Shown in pieces: positions 46,954 through 56,421 of a stretch of DNA of 64,000 nt (position 1 is the stretch's first letter; each line of letters begins with the position of its first letter). Location of the stretch: the NCBI RefSeq assembly GCF_011493005.1, contig NZ_CP049156.1:3534001-3598000 (forward strand). Direction: 5' to 3'. Under the pieces are notes generated by a model, which was given only the letters and a program-made list of their open reading frames with translations, did not search any database and was not told the DNA's origin. Source of the stretch: Caballeronia sp. SBC1. GTDB taxonomy: Bacteria > Pseudomonadota > Gammaproteobacteria > Burkholderiales > Burkholderiaceae. The position numbers and the translations under genes are program-made.

Positions 46954-48039
46954 TCAGACGCTGGCCGCGAGCGTTGCGCGCACTGCCTCGTCTGGTGCAC
47001 CCGTGATTTTTGTACTACCGAAACGCTCGAGCAGGATGAATTTGATCTCACCTGCTTCAGCTTTCTTGTCGACCTTCATCAAGTCGATATACCGATCCGC
47101 GCCGAGCGCCGGCGCCTTGACCGGCAGCTTCGCCGCGGCAATCAACCGCGTGAGGCGCTCACGTGAGGTTTCATCGAGCTGGCCGAGGCGCACCGACAGA
47201 TCCGCTGCCATCACCATGCCGCAACCGACTGCCTCGCCATGCAGCCATTCACCGTAGCCAAGGCCAGCCTCAATTGCGTGACCGAATGTGTGGCCGAAAT
47301 TGAGAATGGCGCGCAAGCCGCCTTCGCGTTCGTCGGCCGCGACTACCGACGCTTTCACTTCGCACGAGCTCTTCACCGCATGCGCGAGCGCGTTTGGATC
47401 ACACGCGTTCAAAGCCGCGATGTTCGCCTCGATCCACTCGAAGAACTCGCTATCCGCAATGGCGCCCGTCTTGATCACTTCCGCGATACCCGCGGCAAGT
47501 TCGCGCGGCGGCAGCGTCTGCAACGCCCCAATATCAGCGATGACCGCTTGCGGCTGATAAAACGCGCCGATCATATTCTTGCCGAGCGGATGATTGATGC
47601 CAGTCTTTCCGCCCACCGACGAATCGACCTGCGCGAGCAGCGTGGTCGGCACTTGGATAAAGGGCACGCCGCGCATGTAGCTGGCGGCGGCAAAACCCGT
47701 CATGTCGCCGATCACCCCGCCGCCCAGCGCAATCAGCGTGGTCTTGCGGTCGGCGCGCTCGGTCAGCAGCGCGCTGAAAATCTGGTTGAGCGTCTCAAGA
47801 TTCTTGTGCGCCTCGCCGTCGGGCAAAACGATGGTCGTGACTTTCTTGCCGAGCGGCGCGAGGGCAGCGCGAAGCGCATCGCCGTAGAGCGGATCGACCG
47901 TTGTGTTGGTGACAATGGCGACCGACGAGCCCGCAATATGCGGCGCGTACAGCTCGGCCCGGCCAATCAGCCCGGCGCCAATATGGATGGGATAGGCGCG
48001 ATCGCCCAGTTCGACGTTGACGGTAATCATGGCGGACAT
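46954..48039 (-). CDS. aroB: 3-Dehydroquinate synthase
   Basis: AroB makes 3-dehydroquinate from DAHP, step 2 of the shikimate pathway, using NAD and zinc. It is 361 residues, normal size. Conserved parts are [49 protein letters not shown] and the zinc-binding [12 protein letters not shown] with [11 protein letters not shown]. Its ATG overlaps the aroK stop by one base (TAATG). aroKB next to pilQ is a widespread arrangement. Confidence 0.97.
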   Translation of the reverse strand: MSAMITVNVELGDRAYPIHIGAGLIGRAELYAPHIAGSSVAIVTNTTVDPLYGDALRAALAPLGKKVTTIVLPDGEAHKNLETLNQIFSALLTERADRKTTLIALGGGVIGDMTGFAAASYMRGVPFIQVPTTLLAQVDSSVGGKTGINHPLGKNMIGAFYQPQAVIADIGALQTLPPRELAAGIAEVIKTGAIADSEFFEWIEANIAALNACDPNALAHAVKSSCEVKASVVAADEREGGLRAILNFGHTFGHAIEAGLGYGEWLHGEAVGCGMVMAADLSVRLGQLDETSRERLTRLIAAAKLPVKAPALGADRYIDLMKVDKKAEAGEIKFILLERFGSTKITGAPDEAVRATLAASV

Positions 48040-48590
48040 TATGACGTAGCCGGCTTGGCGATGCCGGCCATCTCCAGTTGCATCAACACCATGTTGACGA
48101 GGTTATTCACGGTCGGTCGGCCGGTTTCCACGATGAAATGCGCGCACTCCTGATAAAGAGGATCACGCGCCTTGTAGAGCGCCTCCAGCTTGCCGCGCGG
48201 GTCGTCGGTCTGCAGCAGCGGCCGGTTCTTATCGCGCCGCGTGCGCTGCCACAATTCGTGCGGCGTGGCGCGAAGGTAGATCACCAGCCCGCGACTCTTC
48301 AGATGTTCCCGGTTCTCGGCCCGCAGAATCGCGCCGCCACCGGTTGCCAGCACAATATTTTCGCGCCGCGACAACTCGTCGATCACATCCGCTTCGCGCT
48401 GCCGGAAGCCTTCCTCGCCTTCGACCTCCCAGATTACCGGGATGCGGGCACCCGTACGCGCCTCGATTTCGTGGTCGGAATCGATGAAAGAACGCTGTAA
48501 CCGGCGCGCGACCGCCCGCCCCACGGTGGTCTTTCCAGCCCCCATGAGTCCGACAAAAAATACGTTCGCGTTCGCTTGCCCGGCTTCCAA
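48039..48590 (-). CDS. aroK: Shikimate kinase
   Basis: AroK phosphorylates shikimate. I favour a TTG start at 48590 (183 residues) with AAGGA six bases upstream; no ATG occurs near the expected start. A GTG at 48701 overlapping the pilQ stop (GTGA) would add 37 residues and could be used through translational coupling. The P-loop [21 protein letters not shown] is split here as GLMGAGKTT; also present are [14 protein letters not shown] (DSD motif), LATGGGAIL and the lid region DKNRPLLQ. Confidence 0.94.
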   Translation of the reverse strand: MEAGQANANVFFVGLMGAGKTTVGRAVARRLQRSFIDSDHEIEARTGARIPVIWEVEGEEGFRQREADVIDELSRRENIVLATGGGAILRAENREHLKSRGLVIYLRATPHELWQRTRRDKNRPLLQTDDPRGKLEALYKARDPLYQECAHFIVETGRPTVNNLVNMVLMQLEMAGIAKPATS

Positions 48591-48697
48591 CTCGCTTCCT
48601 TGTGCATTGATTCCGGTCCCGATTCTGGTCCCGTTCGTGCGGGAGCTTAAGGGCAAAAGGGCCGCTTTGTCGAGTCGGAAAGGCTTGCCGACGGCCC

Positions 48698-50332
48698 TCA
48701 CAGACGCGCCGGAACGATATGTGGGGTAATGAAAATGACCAGTTCGCTGCGTGAATTGCGGCGCGCGGTATGACGAAAAAGCCAGCCTAATACCGGGATT
48801 TTACCGAGCAGCGGGACCCTCGTGACATCTTCGCGCTCGTCGGCGGAATATATCCCGCCAATTGCCACCGTGCCGCCGTCCTCCACCTCCACGCGCGTCT
48901 GAACGTGCTTGGTGTTGATCGCCGGGCCGGCTGCCGTCTGCTCGCCGACGCTGTCCTTCGATACATCGAGATCAAGGATCACGTGGCCATGCGGCGTAAT
49001 TTGGGGTTCGACCTCCAGTTTCAGCGCGGCCCGGCGAAACTGCACGCCCGATACGCCATTGCCCACTTTCGCCTGATATGGCAATTCCGTGCCCTGCTCG
49101 ACCACCGCCTTCACGCGATCCGCCGTGATCACGCGGGGACTCGACACAATCTCGCCGCGGCCTTCGTTTTCGAGCGCGCTCAACTCGACGTTCAGCAGGC
49201 GCGTAGCCTGCGCGGCGAATAGCGTCAGGCCGGCGGTCGCGGCGTCGAACCCGCCAATCGGCCGCGCCGATAAATCGAACACAGCTCCGTCCGCGCCCGC
49301 TACAAGACCCCGCGCGGTGGAGTCGCCGGTGGGCGTCATCGACAGTTTCACGCCGAGATTGCGCGAGAAACCCGTGTCGCCCTCCACAATGCGCGCCTCG
49401 ATCATCACTTGCGGCGTGGGCTGGTCGATCCGAGCGATCAGCTCGGCTATCTGCGTGACGCGGGCGTCCAGGTCGGTGACGAACAGCAGGTTGGTGCGGG
49501 CATCCGCCATGACAGAACCGCGCTTCGACAACACCCGCTGGCTGCCCGAACCCGTCAGGAGCTTGCGAACGTCATCGGCGCGCGGATAGCGCAGAACAAA
49601 CGTGCGGCTGGCGAGCGGCTCGAGATCGGCTGCACGGGCGTGCGCTTCATAGCGAAGGCGCTCTCGCGCCGCCAGTTCACTAAGCGGGGCAACCCAGATG
49701 ACTTCGCCGTGGCGCTCCATTGCCAGGCCGTGCACGTCTAGCAGCGTGTCGAACGCGCGCCGCCACGGCACGTCGACGAGATTCAGCGAGACCAGCCCGC
49801 GGATCTTGTCACTCGCGACAATGTTGACGCCTGAGAACTTCGCGAAGGTTTGCAGCACGGCGCTCAAGTCGGCATTTTTCAGGTTCAGCGAGATCGGCTT
49901 GCCGTCATCGAGCGACGTGGCTGCAGAGTCTGCCGGACCACGGCTCATACGCTCGACAGGCGGCAACGGGGTCGGCGGCCCTTCTAGCGCAGGCGTGGCA
50001 TCAAGTGTGTCCACTGGAGCGGGGGTGGCGGACGTTGTGGTTGGCGTCAGCCACGCTGCGTCCTCATCGGACCCTTTCGCAATAACGGCAGCAGGAACTT
50101 CAACCGCGAACTGGTCCGTTGGCAGCGTCTCGGGAAACGGTTCGGGCAGGGGTGGCAAAGGGGGAATTGCGGCGTGCGCGTTGACAGTCCCCAGTAGCAA
50201 CGCGGTCGCGATGCCACACGCGCAAATTCGCCGCGGCGACGAGAACAGGCCGACGACCGCCGCCCCACGAACAACCGGAAGCACCACGCTCACCGAACGG
50301 CTTAACGACCGCAAAAACCGCAGCGTCTTCAT
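48698..50332 (-). CDS. pilQ: Type IV pilus secretin PilQ (short form)
   Basis: PilQ forms the outer-membrane channel for the pilus. At 544 residues it is short. After a long N-terminal leader (hydrophobic part about 30-55) and a proline-rich linker comes an STN domain ([17 protein letters not shown], about 147-163), a secretin N-domain ([16 protein letters not shown]) and the secretin barrel with [20 protein letters not shown] and the end [14 protein letters not shown]. The AMIN domains found at the N-terminus of many PilQ proteins are not visible. It overlaps the upstream gene by four bases. Confidence 0.93.
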   Translation of the reverse strand: MKTLRFLRSLSRSVSVVLPVVRGAAVVGLFSSPRRICACGIATALLLGTVNAHAAIPPLPPLPEPFPETLPTDQFAVEVPAAVIAKGSDEDAAWLTPTTTSATPAPVDTLDATPALEGPPTPLPPVERMSRGPADSAATSLDDGKPISLNLKNADLSAVLQTFAKFSGVNIVASDKIRGLVSLNLVDVPWRRAFDTLLDVHGLAMERHGEVIWVAPLSELAARERLRYEAHARAADLEPLASRTFVLRYPRADDVRKLLTGSGSQRVLSKRGSVMADARTNLLFVTDLDARVTQIAELIARIDQPTPQVMIEARIVEGDTGFSRNLGVKLSMTPTGDSTARGLVAGADGAVFDLSARPIGGFDAATAGLTLFAAQATRLLNVELSALENEGRGEIVSSPRVITADRVKAVVEQGTELPYQAKVGNGVSGVQFRRAALKLEVEPQITPHGHVILDLDVSKDSVGEQTAAGPAINTKHVQTRVEVEDGGTVAIGGIYSADEREDVTRVPLLGKIPVLGWLFRHTARRNSRSELVIFITPHIVPARL

Positions 50333-51165
50333 GGCCGATCATCCGCGAAACCGATCGTCCGCGCGCCTCCGCCCGGGCGACTGAGCTCGATCGAACGCGA
50401 ACGCACATTGCCAAGCCGTTCGTCGCCAATCATCTGGCCCGGCAGAAATCCATCGACTCCCGCGGCCGTTTCTACCAATGCCATCGCACGACGCCGCGCA
50501 CGCAAAGTGCCGACAAGAAGCATCGCGCCTCCATCACCCACGCCCGCGCCGTTCTTCACACCAAATGGATCGATAGCAAACGCGTCCCGGCGCGACGGCT
50601 CCGGCCGCGCGATCGCCGGCAGGTCCTCGAATACTCTGAGCGTAGCTTCCAGGGAAAGCGCATTCGCCACTCGTTTCATTTGCACGTCTGCCGGAACGAC
50701 GAGTCTAGGCAGCCCTTCCAGCGCGTCGAGAAACCGCCGGATCTCACCGAACGAACCTTCGGCGCGAAATTTCAGCGGCCGCTCGATCTCGAGCCCGTTA
50801 CCTTTTTGCGCCGCCGGTTCAATCATGCCAATCCGCAAGCCGCTCTGAGCGGCGAGCGCAGTCAGCTCGTGAAGTGCGTCGGCGACGGTCCAACGGGCGA
50901 GCGGTGGACCATCGCCTGAACGCGCGCGCATGCCGGGCAGCTGCGCAGTCATTGCTCGTGCGCGGTCGAGGCGCTGCTGCGCGTCGTGCGACGCCAAACG
51001 GCTCGCTTCCGCGCCGCTGAGATCGGAGGACCGCCACAAGGACACGCCGCCGGCAAATACCAGCACGGCAATCACGACGCCACTGAGCGCGATCCGGTAA
51101 CCGCTCCAGGCATCCAGAGGCTGTAGCAATTGAAATCCGTGGGAAGATTTAGCGAGGCGGTTCAT
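50329..51165 (-). CDS. Fused PilO-PilP type IV pilus assembly protein
   Basis: In a 278-residue protein, residues 1-190 match PilO: a short cytoplasmic start, one helix (about 24-44), a coiled coil and a ferredoxin-like domain with LKFRAEGSFGEIRRFLDALE. Residues 195-278 match the PilP beta domain: DPFG, then LLVGTLRARRRAMALVETAAG and PGQMIGDERLGNVRSRSIEL (each cut here at 20). The run has no separate pilP gene, and pilQ follows directly with a four-base overlap. The fusion has no lipobox, so PilP would be held by the PilO helix instead of a lipid anchor. I infer a real fusion, not a frameshift, as the frame is continuous. Confidence 0.82.
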   Translation of the reverse strand: MNRLAKSSHGFQLLQPLDAWSGYRIALSGVVIAVLVFAGGVSLWRSSDLSGAEASRLASHDAQQRLDRARAMTAQLPGMRARSGDGPPLARWTVADALHELTALAAQSGLRIGMIEPAAQKGNGLEIERPLKFRAEGSFGEIRRFLDALEGLPRLVVPADVQMKRVANALSLEATLRVFEDLPAIARPEPSRRDAFAIDPFGVKNGAGVGDGGAMLLVGTLRARRRAMALVETAAGVDGFLPGQMIGDERLGNVRSRSIELSRPGGGARTIGFADDRP

Positions 51166-51863
51166 TGCACGCTCCGGCCGGCGGCTTTCGGCTTCGACGA
51201 CGCTTCTCGCTTAGCGGCCTTTAGCAGCTTGGGCGCTGCGTCCCCGCCGATGCTCTGCGTCCAACGCACGACCGCGATGAAATCGTAAGGGCTCGTCTTG
51301 TCCGGCGCATTCACCGCGCCGGGTCGCACGACAGCGACTGCCGTGGGCCTTACAGCAGCCACCCGTTGGCGCATTTCCACGATCTCCACGGCCCGTACGC
51401 CCGTCACTTTTTCAAGCGCTTTCAGCCACGCGGCAGCCGTGTGTGAATCTGGCGCACTGGCGGCAAGCTCCACTTCGCTCACGCGCTGCGTCACCCGCTG
51501 CAAACCGATATTCCCTTGCGGTGTCCCGCGTGCGAGCGCGTCGAGCAGGCCGAGAAACCGGGCGCGCGGCTCCGCTAGTGGTGCGGCGACGCTCTGTGCC
51601 CTCTGCTCCAGCGCTCGCCGCTCGACCAGACGGGCATGCTCTGCGACCGGCGCACTTAATTGCCGCAGCGCCACGTCGAGCGAGTCTCGTTTCTCTTCTA
51701 TACGCACCCGCTCCAACGCATCCCAGCCCGCCACTGCGCCGACCGCAGCACATCCGGCCAGACCGGCGCCCGCGAGCAGCGCGAGCGCACGGTTGCGGGC
51801 TCGACGCCGCGCCCCCGACCGGTACGGCAGCAGATTGAAGGCATGCAAACTGATCGCGCTCAT
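51162..51863 (-). CDS. pilN: Type IV pilus inner-membrane protein PilN
   Basis: PilN links cytoplasmic PilM to PilO. The 233-residue protein has the conserved N-terminal tail FNLLPYR (9-15) that docks into PilM, one membrane helix (about 27-47), a coiled coil and a ferredoxin-like periplasmic domain, then a basic tail rich in Lys and Ala. It overlaps the genes on both sides by four bases, which indicates tight coupling. Confidence 0.9.
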   Translation of the reverse strand: MSAISLHAFNLLPYRSGARRRARNRALALLAGAGLAGCAAVGAVAGWDALERVRIEEKRDSLDVALRQLSAPVAEHARLVERRALEQRAQSVAAPLAEPRARFLGLLDALARGTPQGNIGLQRVTQRVSEVELAASAPDSHTAAAWLKALEKVTGVRAVEIVEMRQRVAAVRPTAVAVVRPGAVNAPDKTSPYDFIAVVRWTQSIGGDAAPKLLKAAKREASSKPKAAGRSVQ

Positions 51864-52864
51864 GGCGTCACCTCACGCAGCGCAAGTCCCATTGCCACTG
51901 CAAACAGCGGCGAATGCGCGAGACGTTCGTCCACTCGCTGTGCGCCGTTGCAAAACGGTGCGCATTCAAACGGCATGACCGGGCAGCCGAACAACGCGGC
52001 CAGCATTGACGTAGAAACGCCTGCGCGATCGAGAAGATCGATATCCCCGCCGATATAAATCCAGTGCACACGCGGATCGTCGCCGAGCAGATCCGTTAGA
52101 GCTTCAGCCGCGCTTGAGTACTCCGGCGACGGGTAACGGACCTCGTTCTCCACGCCATCCGCACCGACAAGCCACGCGTGCAGTCCCGCGCTTTCCACCC
52201 AGCACGCGATGAACCGTTCCAGCGGATCAATCTCCATAGCTGCCGAATAACGCAAGGCGCGCAGCGCCGCGCCCGGTTCACCATCGATCGCACTCAACAC
52301 AATGTTCGCGGCCGCCGCCGTTTCCATGCGCGACTCCACGTATTGCCGCCCGGTGGCTGCAATCCATACTTCAGCGCCGCCGTTCTCGAGCGCCTGGATA
52401 GACCAGTCGACCGCCAGCGCGCCGCGCTCGATCCCCGCCACGCGTTCGGCTTCTGCCAGCACGGCCGGCTCGAGCAAACCGCGCGGATCACGCCCCGCCG
52501 TTGCCGAAATAGACACTTGGCTCGTCTGTGTAAGCCGCGAGAGCGGCACTCGCGTGGTCAGCGTAGCCGACGCCGGCAACGCCATTGCACACCGCAGCGA
52601 GCGCAATGCGCCTCGCGCCGGCAGCCGTGAAAACGCTTCGCACAACGCGGCCGAGATAGCCGCCCGGTCGATGAAATCTCCGCCTATTACTACGCCCGGC
52701 TCAAGCAGAACCTCCTCTAGCCGCTCAACACAAACCGGCCGGTTCGCCTGCAACCGCTTGCTGACAACAGCGAGCCTCACGGCTCCCTCGGTAATGTCGA
52801 TACCGGCTGCAAACCGGCGCGTAACGGTCAAGACCGATCCGCGCAATAGTGTTTCCGTACCCAT
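51860..52864 (-). CDS. pilM: Type IV pilus assembly ATPase-like protein PilM
   Basis: PilM is a cytosolic actin-like protein of the pilus alignment complex. From the ATG at 52864, with AGAGGG upstream, it has 334 residues. It starts AGIDITEGAVRLAVVSK near 20, the usual nucleotide-binding strand, and has FDRAAISAALCEAF-type (FIDRAAISAALCEAF) and YIGGDIDLLD regions. Similarity is weaker than for PilN, but the position at the head of pilMN(OP)Q supports the name. It is divergent from mrcA. Confidence 0.86.
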   Translation of the reverse strand: MGTETLLRGSVLTVTRRFAAGIDITEGAVRLAVVSKRLQANRPVCVERLEEVLLEPGVVIGGDFIDRAAISAALCEAFSRLPARGALRSLRCAMALPASATLTTRVPLSRLTQTSQVSISATAGRDPRGLLEPAVLAEAERVAGIERGALAVDWSIQALENGGAEVWIAATGRQYVESRMETAAAANIVLSAIDGEPGAALRALRYSAAMEIDPLERFIACWVESAGLHAWLVGADGVENEVRYPSPEYSSAAEALTDLLGDDPRVHWIYIGGDIDLLDRAGVSTSMLAALFGCPVMPFECAPFCNGAQRVDERLAHSPLFAVAMGLALREVTP

Positions 52865-53189
52865 GCTCACCCTCTCGTTCCAGGCCGCGCACCGAACCGT
52901 TCGAGCGCTGGCAATGAAACGATTGTGGGCAGCTGCGGTGGTTGCCACCACTCGTCCAAGTGGCTAACGTAAAGGGGAGATGGGCTTAAAAGGCTCTGAT
53001 GCCGACGGGCACGAAACAAGCATGGACAACGCTTAAAAGAAGCGATGCAAACGTTAGCCGTCTCAGTCCGTCAACGCTTATCGTGATGAAAAAGGTGCCG
53101 CCGCACCCTGCGCGCAACACCCCAAGTAAGCCAGACGAAAGCCGCAAAGTTGGGCAGCTATAATCGCGGAACCGTTTTTTGGTGGTGCC
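52865..53189. other. Divergent promoter region between pilM and mrcA
   Basis: The 325 bases contain the pilM ribosome site and promoter on the minus strand and the mrcA promoter on the plus strand, marked by a consensus TATAAT at 53159. No gene, repeat or other element was recognised. Confidence 0.55.
53159..53164 (+). promoter_or_regulatory. Consensus -10 box of mrcA
   Basis: TATAAT lies 26 bases before the mrcA ATG (53190), in the position of a sigma-70 -10 box; transcription would begin near 53171. No good -35 hexamer is found 16-18 bases upstream, so it may need help from an activator or an extended contact. Confidence 0.6.
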
Positions 53190-55595
53190 ATGCAATCTCA
53201 GTCTCCGTCGTCCCCTCCGTCCCGTCATCCCGACTCCCCGAAGCGTGTTCGCCCGCTCTGGATCAGGCTTCTGCTCGGATTGTTAATTTGTATTGTCGGG
53301 ATGATTGTCAGCGCGGGGCTCGTGCTGGGTTATGCGTTGGTGGTGGCCCAGCCCAATCTGCCGTCCCTTGAGGCGCTCACCGACTACCGCCCGAAAGTGC
53401 CCCTTCGGATCTACACGGCGGATCACGTGCTGATTGGCGAATTCGGTGAAGAACGGCGTAGCGTGGTGCGTATCCAGGACGTGCCGGATTACCTCAAGAA
53501 GGCAGTGCTCGCCATTGAAGACGCGCGTTTCTACGACCACGGCGGCGTTGACCTGACCGGCATCCTGCGCGCTGGCGCGGTGGCGCTGACAAACGGCCAT
53601 GCGTCCCAGGGCGCAAGTACGATCACCATGCAGGTCGCGCGAAATTTCTTCTTGTCGAGCGAAAAAACTTACACCCGCAAGATCTACGAGATGCTGCTCG
53701 CTTACAAGATCGAGCGCGCGTTGACGAAAGACCAGATTCTCGAGGTCTACATGAACCAGATTTATCTGGGACAGCGCGCTTATGGCTTCGCGAGTGCCGC
53801 GCGGGTCTATTTCGGCAAGGACCTGAAGGACATCACGCTCGCCGAAGCAGCCATGCTTGCGGGCTTGCCGAAAGCGCCGTCAGCTTACAACCCGGTCGTC
53901 AATCCGAAACGCGCGAAAGTGCGCCAGCAATACATCCTGGAACGGATGCTCGAACTGCATTACATCACGCAGCAACAATATGAAGACGCCGCGAAACAAC
54001 CGCTTGTGGTGAAGGGCGCCGGACGCGAGTTCAGTGTGCACGCCGAGTACGTGGCGGAAATGGTGCGCCAGATGATGTACACGCAATATCGCGAGGAGGC
54101 TTATACGCTGGGCCTGAACGTGGTGACGACCATCGATTCCGCCGATCAGGACGCGGCGTATCGCGCCGTGCGCAAAGGACTGATGGATTATGAACACCGG
54201 CATGGGTATCGCGGGCCGGAAGCGTACATTGATCTGCCTACGGACCCCGACGATCGCGAGCAGGCTATAGACGACGCCCTCGTCGACCATCCCGACAACG
54301 GCGAGATCGTGGCGGCGGTCGTCACCGAGGCTGGTCCCAAGCAAGTGAAGGCGAGTTTCATCGATGGCAACACCGCGGTCGTTCAAGGCAACGATCTGCG
54401 TTTTGTCGCGAGCGCGCTCAGCACGCGGGCGCAGCCGAACCAGCGCATCCGGCCGGGCGCGATCGTGCGTCTGATGAAAAACGACGACGACAACTGGGTC
54501 ATCACGCAACTGCCGCAAGTGGAAGGCGCGTTCATTTCCATCGTGCCGCAGGACGGCGCGATCCGCGCGCTGGTGGGCGGCTTCGACTTCAACAAGAACA
54601 AGTTCAATCACGTCACGCAGGCGTGGCGTCAGCCGGGTTCGAGCTTCAAACCGTTTATCTATTCGGCGTCGCTGGAAAAGGGCTTATCGCCTGCGACCAT
54701 CATCAACGACGCCCCGCTGTACTTCAGCGCCGCTGAAACGGGCGGCCAGGCGTGGGAGCCGAAGAACTACGGCGGCGGTTTCGACGGCCCCATGCCCATG
54801 CGCACGGCGTTGATGAAATCGAAAAACCTGGTCTCCATCCGCATCCTGAACAACATCGGCGCGAAATATGCGCAAGGCTACGTGACGAAGTTCGGTTTCG
54901 ATGCCTCGCGTCAACCCGCGTATCTGCCTATGGCGCTCGGTGCAGGCCAGGTCACGCCGCTGCAAATGGCGACGGGCTATTCGGTGTTCGCGAATGGTGG
55001 ATATCGCGTGAATCCCTATCTGATAGCGGATATCACCGATCCGCGCGGCGCCGTGGTCTCGCATCCGCAGCCGCTGGTCGCAGGCGACACCGCGCCGCTC
55101 GCCATTACGCCGCGCAATGCTTATGTGATGAACAGCCTGCTTCAAAGCGTGGCGCAACGCGGTACGGGCGCGAGAACGAACCAGCTGAAGCGGACCGATC
55201 TTGCGGGCAAGACCGGCACGACGAACGATTCCCACGACGCGTGGTTCGCCGGTTACCAGCATTCGCTGGTGGCCATCGCCTGGATTGGGTACGACACGCC
55301 GCGCAGTCTCGGCGACAAGGAAACGGGCGGCGGACTCGCACTGCCGGTGTGGATGGACTACATGAGCCGGGCGTTGCGCGGGGTGCCGGAATACAAGTCG
55401 ACCATGCCGCCCGATGTGGTCTCGCTAGGCGGTGAACTCTATTTCGACGACATGACACCGGGCCATGGTTTCGTCGCAACTATCGGCGTGAGTCAGGCCG
55501 TGCCGGAAGATGTCAGCGGCACAGCGACTGTGCCCGCGCCACAGGTCGGCGAGCAGGAAAAGCAGGACATCATGAATCTGTTCAAAGGACAGTAA
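53190..55595 (+). CDS. mrcA: Penicillin-binding protein 1A
   Basis: PBP1A is a bifunctional peptidoglycan synthase: glycosyltransferase then transpeptidase. The 801-residue protein has a cytoplasmic tail, one membrane helix (about 25-52), a GT51 domain with the catalytic Glu110 (AIEDARFYDHGG), and a transpeptidase domain with the active serine Ser484 (SSFK), SKN (544-546) and KTGT (674-677). A linker domain (about 320-440, OB-like) sits between. It is a homologue of ponA next to pilMNOPQ in other proteobacteria. Confidence 0.96.
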   Translation: MQSQSPSSPPSRHPDSPKRVRPLWIRLLLGLLICIVGMIVSAGLVLGYALVVAQPNLPSLEALTDYRPKVPLRIYTADHVLIGEFGEERRSVVRIQDVPDYLKKAVLAIEDARFYDHGGVDLTGILRAGAVALTNGHASQGASTITMQVARNFFLSSEKTYTRKIYEMLLAYKIERALTKDQILEVYMNQIYLGQRAYGFASAARVYFGKDLKDITLAEAAMLAGLPKAPSAYNPVVNPKRAKVRQQYILERMLELHYITQQQYEDAAKQPLVVKGAGREFSVHAEYVAEMVRQMMYTQYREEAYTLGLNVVTTIDSADQDAAYRAVRKGLMDYEHRHGYRGPEAYIDLPTDPDDREQAIDDALVDHPDNGEIVAAVVTEAGPKQVKASFIDGNTAVVQGNDLRFVASALSTRAQPNQRIRPGAIVRLMKNDDDNWVITQLPQVEGAFISIVPQDGAIRALVGGFDFNKNKFNHVTQAWRQPGSSFKPFIYSASLEKGLSPATIINDAPLYFSAAETGGQAWEPKNYGGGFDGPMPMRTALMKSKNLVSIRILNNIGAKYAQGYVTKFGFDASRQPAYLPMALGAGQVTPLQMATGYSVFANGGYRVNPYLIADITDPRGAVVSHPQPLVAGDTAPLAITPRNAYVMNSLLQSVAQRGTGARTNQLKRTDLAGKTGTTNDSHDAWFAGYQHSLVAIAWIGYDTPRSLGDKETGGGLALPVWMDYMSRALRGVPEYKSTMPPDVVSLGGELYFDDMTPGHGFVATIGVSQAVPEDVSGTATVPAPQVGEQEKQDIMNLFKGQ

Positions 55596-55604
55596 GTCCT
55601 GAAT

Positions 55605-55631
55605 TCAAGCTCCGGCCAGTCCGGGGCTTGA
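55605..55631. terminator. Hairpin between convergent mrcA and cyaY
   Basis: An 11-bp stem with one G-T pair (55605-55615 and 55621-55631, loop CCAGT) lies between convergent genes. No T-run follows on either strand, so termination is plausible only in part. Confidence 0.5.
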
Positions 55632-55653
55632 GCGCCAAATCAAACGGCAGATA

Positions 55654-55971
55654 TCAAGCTGAGAATCGGATCGGCTCGCCGGCCTGTTCGCTGGCGTACT
55701 GGCTGAGCGCTTCAAAAAACTCGCTGCCATCACGCGTGTTGCGCCATGCGCCGTCCACATAGCGGTAGTGAAAGCCGCCCGCTTTTGCCGCAAGCCAGAG
55801 CTCGTGCATCGGTGGCTGCAAGTTCACGATCAGCTTCGTACGATTCTCGAATTCGAGCGTTAAAACATTACCGCTGCGCTCGAATTCGACATCGGCTTCG
55901 AGGCCGTCCACGTCCCGCTCGATGGCCGCCAGCGCAGCCTCGGCGAGGGTCAGGTATTCGTTGTCGGTCAT
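55654..55971 (-). CDS. cyaY: Iron-sulfur assembly protein CyaY (frataxin)
   Basis: CyaY binds iron and tunes IscS activity in Fe-S cluster formation. The ATG at 55971 (105 residues, [20 protein letters not shown]) has GGAG seven bases upstream; an ATG four codons earlier is possible. The acidic first helix and the beta sheet with [16 protein letters not shown] and [14 protein letters not shown] are family marks. It is divergent from lptM. Confidence 0.95.
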   Translation of the reverse strand: MTDNEYLTLAEAALAAIERDVDGLEADVEFERSGNVLTLEFENRTKLIVNLQPPMHELWLAAKAGGFHYRYVDGAWRNTRDGSEFFEALSQYASEQAGEPIRFSA

Positions 55972-56006
55972 GCTAAACTCCATCGATTAATTAGTCAGGG
56001 ACAGCA

Positions 56007-56360
56007 ATGCAAGTCGTCTTTCGGATGAGCGCGATTGTAGCGGCTTTGGCCATTTCCGCCGGCACGCTGCTCGCCGCCTGTGGTCAGCGTGGACCGCTCT
56101 ACTTGCCCACCACTCCGCCGATCCCGGCGCGTCCCGCCAGCATGCAGCCGTTGCCGGCGAGCAATGCGGAAAGCGCGAGCGCGCCGGCGAGCAATGCGGA
56201 AAGCGCGAGCGCGCCGGCGGCAGCATCCTCGGCCTCGGCTGTGGAGAGTACCGGCGACGTTCCCGACACATCCGGCACGGCACTGTCACTCTCCCCTGAC
56301 GACAACATGAAGTCACCCGAGTCGGCATCGGCACCCAAAGCCGCTTCCTCCGGCGAATAA
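56007..56360 (+). CDS. lptM: LPS-assembly lipoprotein LptM (YifL)
   Basis: LptM stabilises the LptD/LptE complex. The 117-residue protein has a lipobox LLAACG (Cys at about 25) followed by the hallmark CGQRGPLYLP. The rest is low complexity, with two copies of a ten-residue unit (ASNAESASAP) encoded by a perfect 30-base tandem repeat. E. coli LptM is only about 67 residues, so the tail is much longer here. It precedes lysA as in many proteobacteria. Confidence 0.9.
   Translation: MQVVFRMSAIVAALAISAGTLLAACGQRGPLYLPTTPPIPARPASMQPLPASNAESASAPASNAESASAPAAASSASAVESTGDVPDTSGTALSLSPDDNMKSPESASAPKAASSGE
56153..56212 (+). repeat. Perfect 30-bp tandem repeat in lptM
   Basis: Two identical, adjacent 30-base units (56153-56182 and 56183-56212) encode the duplicated ASNAESASAP. 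The unit length is a multiple of three, so copy-number change keeps the frame. Confidence 0.95.
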
Positions 56361-56421
56361 TCGCTGCCGCACCGCGCTTGAGCCGAATCCGGCCAAGCGC
56401 GCCAGCAAAACCAGAAAACTC

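Noticed and set aside
46770..47051. 93-codon minus-strand frame across the end of aroB
   Set aside because: It overlaps aroB in another frame; only its last part repeats the dgt start sequence, so I treat it as a possible duplication trace, not a gene.
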